Positions 62,985 through 64,000 of a stretch of DNA of 64,000 nucleotides are shown piece by piece. The stretch spans positions 124,001 through 188,000 of the forward strand of contig JAPLKS010000007.1 in assembly GCA_026387915.1 (NCBI GenBank), given 5' to 3'. Numbering within the stretch: position 1 is the stretch's first letter; each line of letters begins with the position of its first letter. The translations under genes and the position numbers were made by a program. The stretch is from Gemmatimonadota bacterium (GTDB lineage: Bacteria; Gemmatimonadota; Gemmatimonadetes; Gemmatimonadales; Gemmatimonadaceae). Under the pieces are notes generated by a model that was given only the letters and a program-made list of their open reading frames with translations, did not search any database and was not told the DNA's origin.

Positions 62985-64000
62985 CTAGCGATGCGATGCG
63001 CTCTTATAAAACGGCAACTCTACAATCGTCGCCTCGAGGCGCTTGCCACGAATCTCCACCTCAAACGTGTTGCCCGTCTGCGCGTGCGCGAACGGCACAT
63101 ACGCTGTCCCAATCGCAATGCCGCAGCTGGGGCTCGCCGTGCCGCTGCACACCGTGCCACTCGCCGCGCCATTCACGAACACGGGATACCCATGACGCGG
63201 GAAGCTCTTCTCGGCGATCGTAAAACCGACCAGTCGCTTCGGCACGCCAGCGGCCTTCTGCGCTTCGAGCGCGGCGCGACCAGTGAAATCGCCCTTCTTC
63301 ATTTTCACGAGCCAGCCGAGGTTGGCTTCCCACGGCGTGACCGTGTCGTCGATGTCATTGCCGTAGAGCGCCATCCCCATCTCCAGGCGCAACGAGTCGC
63401 GGCAGCCGAGTCCGGTGGGCGTCACTTTGCCGGTCGCCATCAGCGCATTCCAGATGTGGACCGCGTCTTTCACGTCGTGATACAGCTCGAAACCGTCTTC
63501 ACCGGTGTAGCCTGTGCGACTCACGACCATTGGCCCCACGCCGGCGACGTTGCCTTCGGTGAAGTGGTAGTACTTGATGTCGTCGAGCTTGATGTCCGTG
63601 AGCGTCTGCAGAATGGCCTGCGCTTCGGGCCCCTGCAGCGCGAGCAAGGCGATGCGATCAGAAATATCCTCGAGCTGCACATCAAACTTCGAAAGCTGCT
63701 GGCTGATGTGCGCGAAGTCTTTGTCCTTATTCGACGCATTCACCACCATCATCAGGTGGTCCTCGCCACGATACACGAGGCAGTCGTCTTCGAAGGTGCC
63801 GCGCTCGTTGAGTAGCCCGGAGTAGTGCACCTGCCCGATCGCGAGCGACGCCACGTTATTGGACGTCACGTAGTTCACGAACTCCACGCGCTGCGGCCCC
63901 GTGACCTTGAACTCACCCATGTGGCTCACGTCGAACAGCCCGCAGTGCTGGCGCACGGCGTTATGCTCGGCGGTGATGCCGGCGGGGTACTGAACGGGCA
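62985..64000 (-). CDS. gcvT: Aminomethyltransferase, glycine cleavage T protein (5' end outside)
   Basis: About 338 residues visible; the start lies beyond base 64000. PVQYPAGITAEHNAVR and RQHCGLFDVSHMGEFKV open the visible part, NASNKDKDFAHI and YTGEDGFELYHDVKDAV are central signatures, and the C-terminal domain holds FTIAEKSFPRHGYPVFVNGA. It transfers the aminomethyl group to tetrahydrofolate. An in-frame GTG at 63956 is internal. Gene order beyond the window should show gcvH or gcvP. Confidence 0.95.
   Translation of the reverse strand, partial: PVQYPAGITAEHNAVRQHCGLFDVSHMGEFKVTGPQRVEFVNYVTSNNVASLAIGQVHYSGLLNERGTFEDDCLVYRGEDHLMMVVNASNKDKDFAHISQQLSKFDVQLEDISDRIALLALQGPEAQAILQTLTDIKLDDIKYYHFTEGNVAGVGPMVVSRTGYTGEDGFELYHDVKDAVHIWNALMATGKVTPTGLGCRDSLRLEMGMALYGNDIDDTVTPWEANLGWLVKMKKGDFTGRAALEAQKAAGVPKRLVGFTIAEKSFPRHGYPVFVNGAASGTVCSGTASPSCGIAIGTAYVPFAHAQTGNTFEVEIRGKRLEATIVELPFYKSASHR

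Overview
The window reads as chromosomal DNA of a high-GC, Gram-negative, respiring bacterium. Gemmatimonadota (Gemmatimonas-like) is my best guess. The support is the overall protein character, a menaquinone-type UbiX/UbiD/UbiA/MenG set, lipoproteins, a short outer-membrane beta-barrel protein, Tat signals, ECF sigma regulation and a free-standing F0 operon. No rRNA, tRNA, CRISPR array, prophage or insertion sequence was recognised. Genes are tightly packed, and most same-strand neighbours overlap by 1-4 bases (ATGA, GTGA, TAATG), so many blocks are probably operons.

Layout. 1-5013 (minus): late menaquinone genes menG, ubiD-like, ubiA-like and ubiX, then an MFS transporter and the first 23 codons of a metallophosphoesterase. 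5065-8339 (plus): ECF sigma factor, zinc-finger anti-sigma factor and two secreted or membrane proteins with beta-solenoid-like segments. 8370-15040 (minus): SAM hydrolase, Mrp ATPase, NrnA, an APC permease, IMP dehydrogenase and a small protein. 15060-18301 (minus): cell-wall genes (M15 peptidase, L,D-transpeptidase, a degenerate transpeptidase-like partner, an SH3-like protein). 18424-25272 (plus): gpmI, a barrel protein, queD-like, mobA, dacB, moeA, a methyltransferase and a small membrane protein. 25295-36480: a small lipoprotein, an ETF:menaquinone oxidoreductase with etfA and etfB, a fatty acid hydroxylase, an SDR, an acyl-CoA dehydrogenase, a SprT-like protease, a phosphoesterase and an NAD-type isocitrate dehydrogenase. 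36544-39651 (plus): cstA, an ABC-like ATPase and a ybdD-like gene.

39671-48177 (minus) is an eight-gene operon: a polyferredoxin, a cupin, a sugar nucleotidyltransferase, a Tat-exported GH109-like glycosidase, a sodium/solute symporter, a second nucleotidyltransferase, a galactokinase-like GHMP kinase and an MFS transporter. It looks like a route from an external glycan to an activated sugar nucleotide and is the most interesting metabolic locus here. 48399-51767 (minus) is an F0 ATP synthase operon (atpZ, atpI, atpB, atpE, atpF, atpH) that ends in a strong terminator with no F1 genes. 52130-64000 holds a lipoprotein, a MoxR ATPase, a TPR membrane protein, a very large SARP/AAA-type regulator, an HD-GYP protein preceded by a tiny ORF with a near-perfect ribosome binding site, a sigma54 activator with a degenerate receiver, and gcvT cut by the window edge.

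Non-coding signals include three intergenic arrays of a 7-bp unit (consensus RACSGTT) at 33.2, 50.0 and 62.9 kb, several perfect hairpins at operon ends that mostly lack a T-tract, and an apparent composition change at about 57.7 kb inside the large regulator gene.
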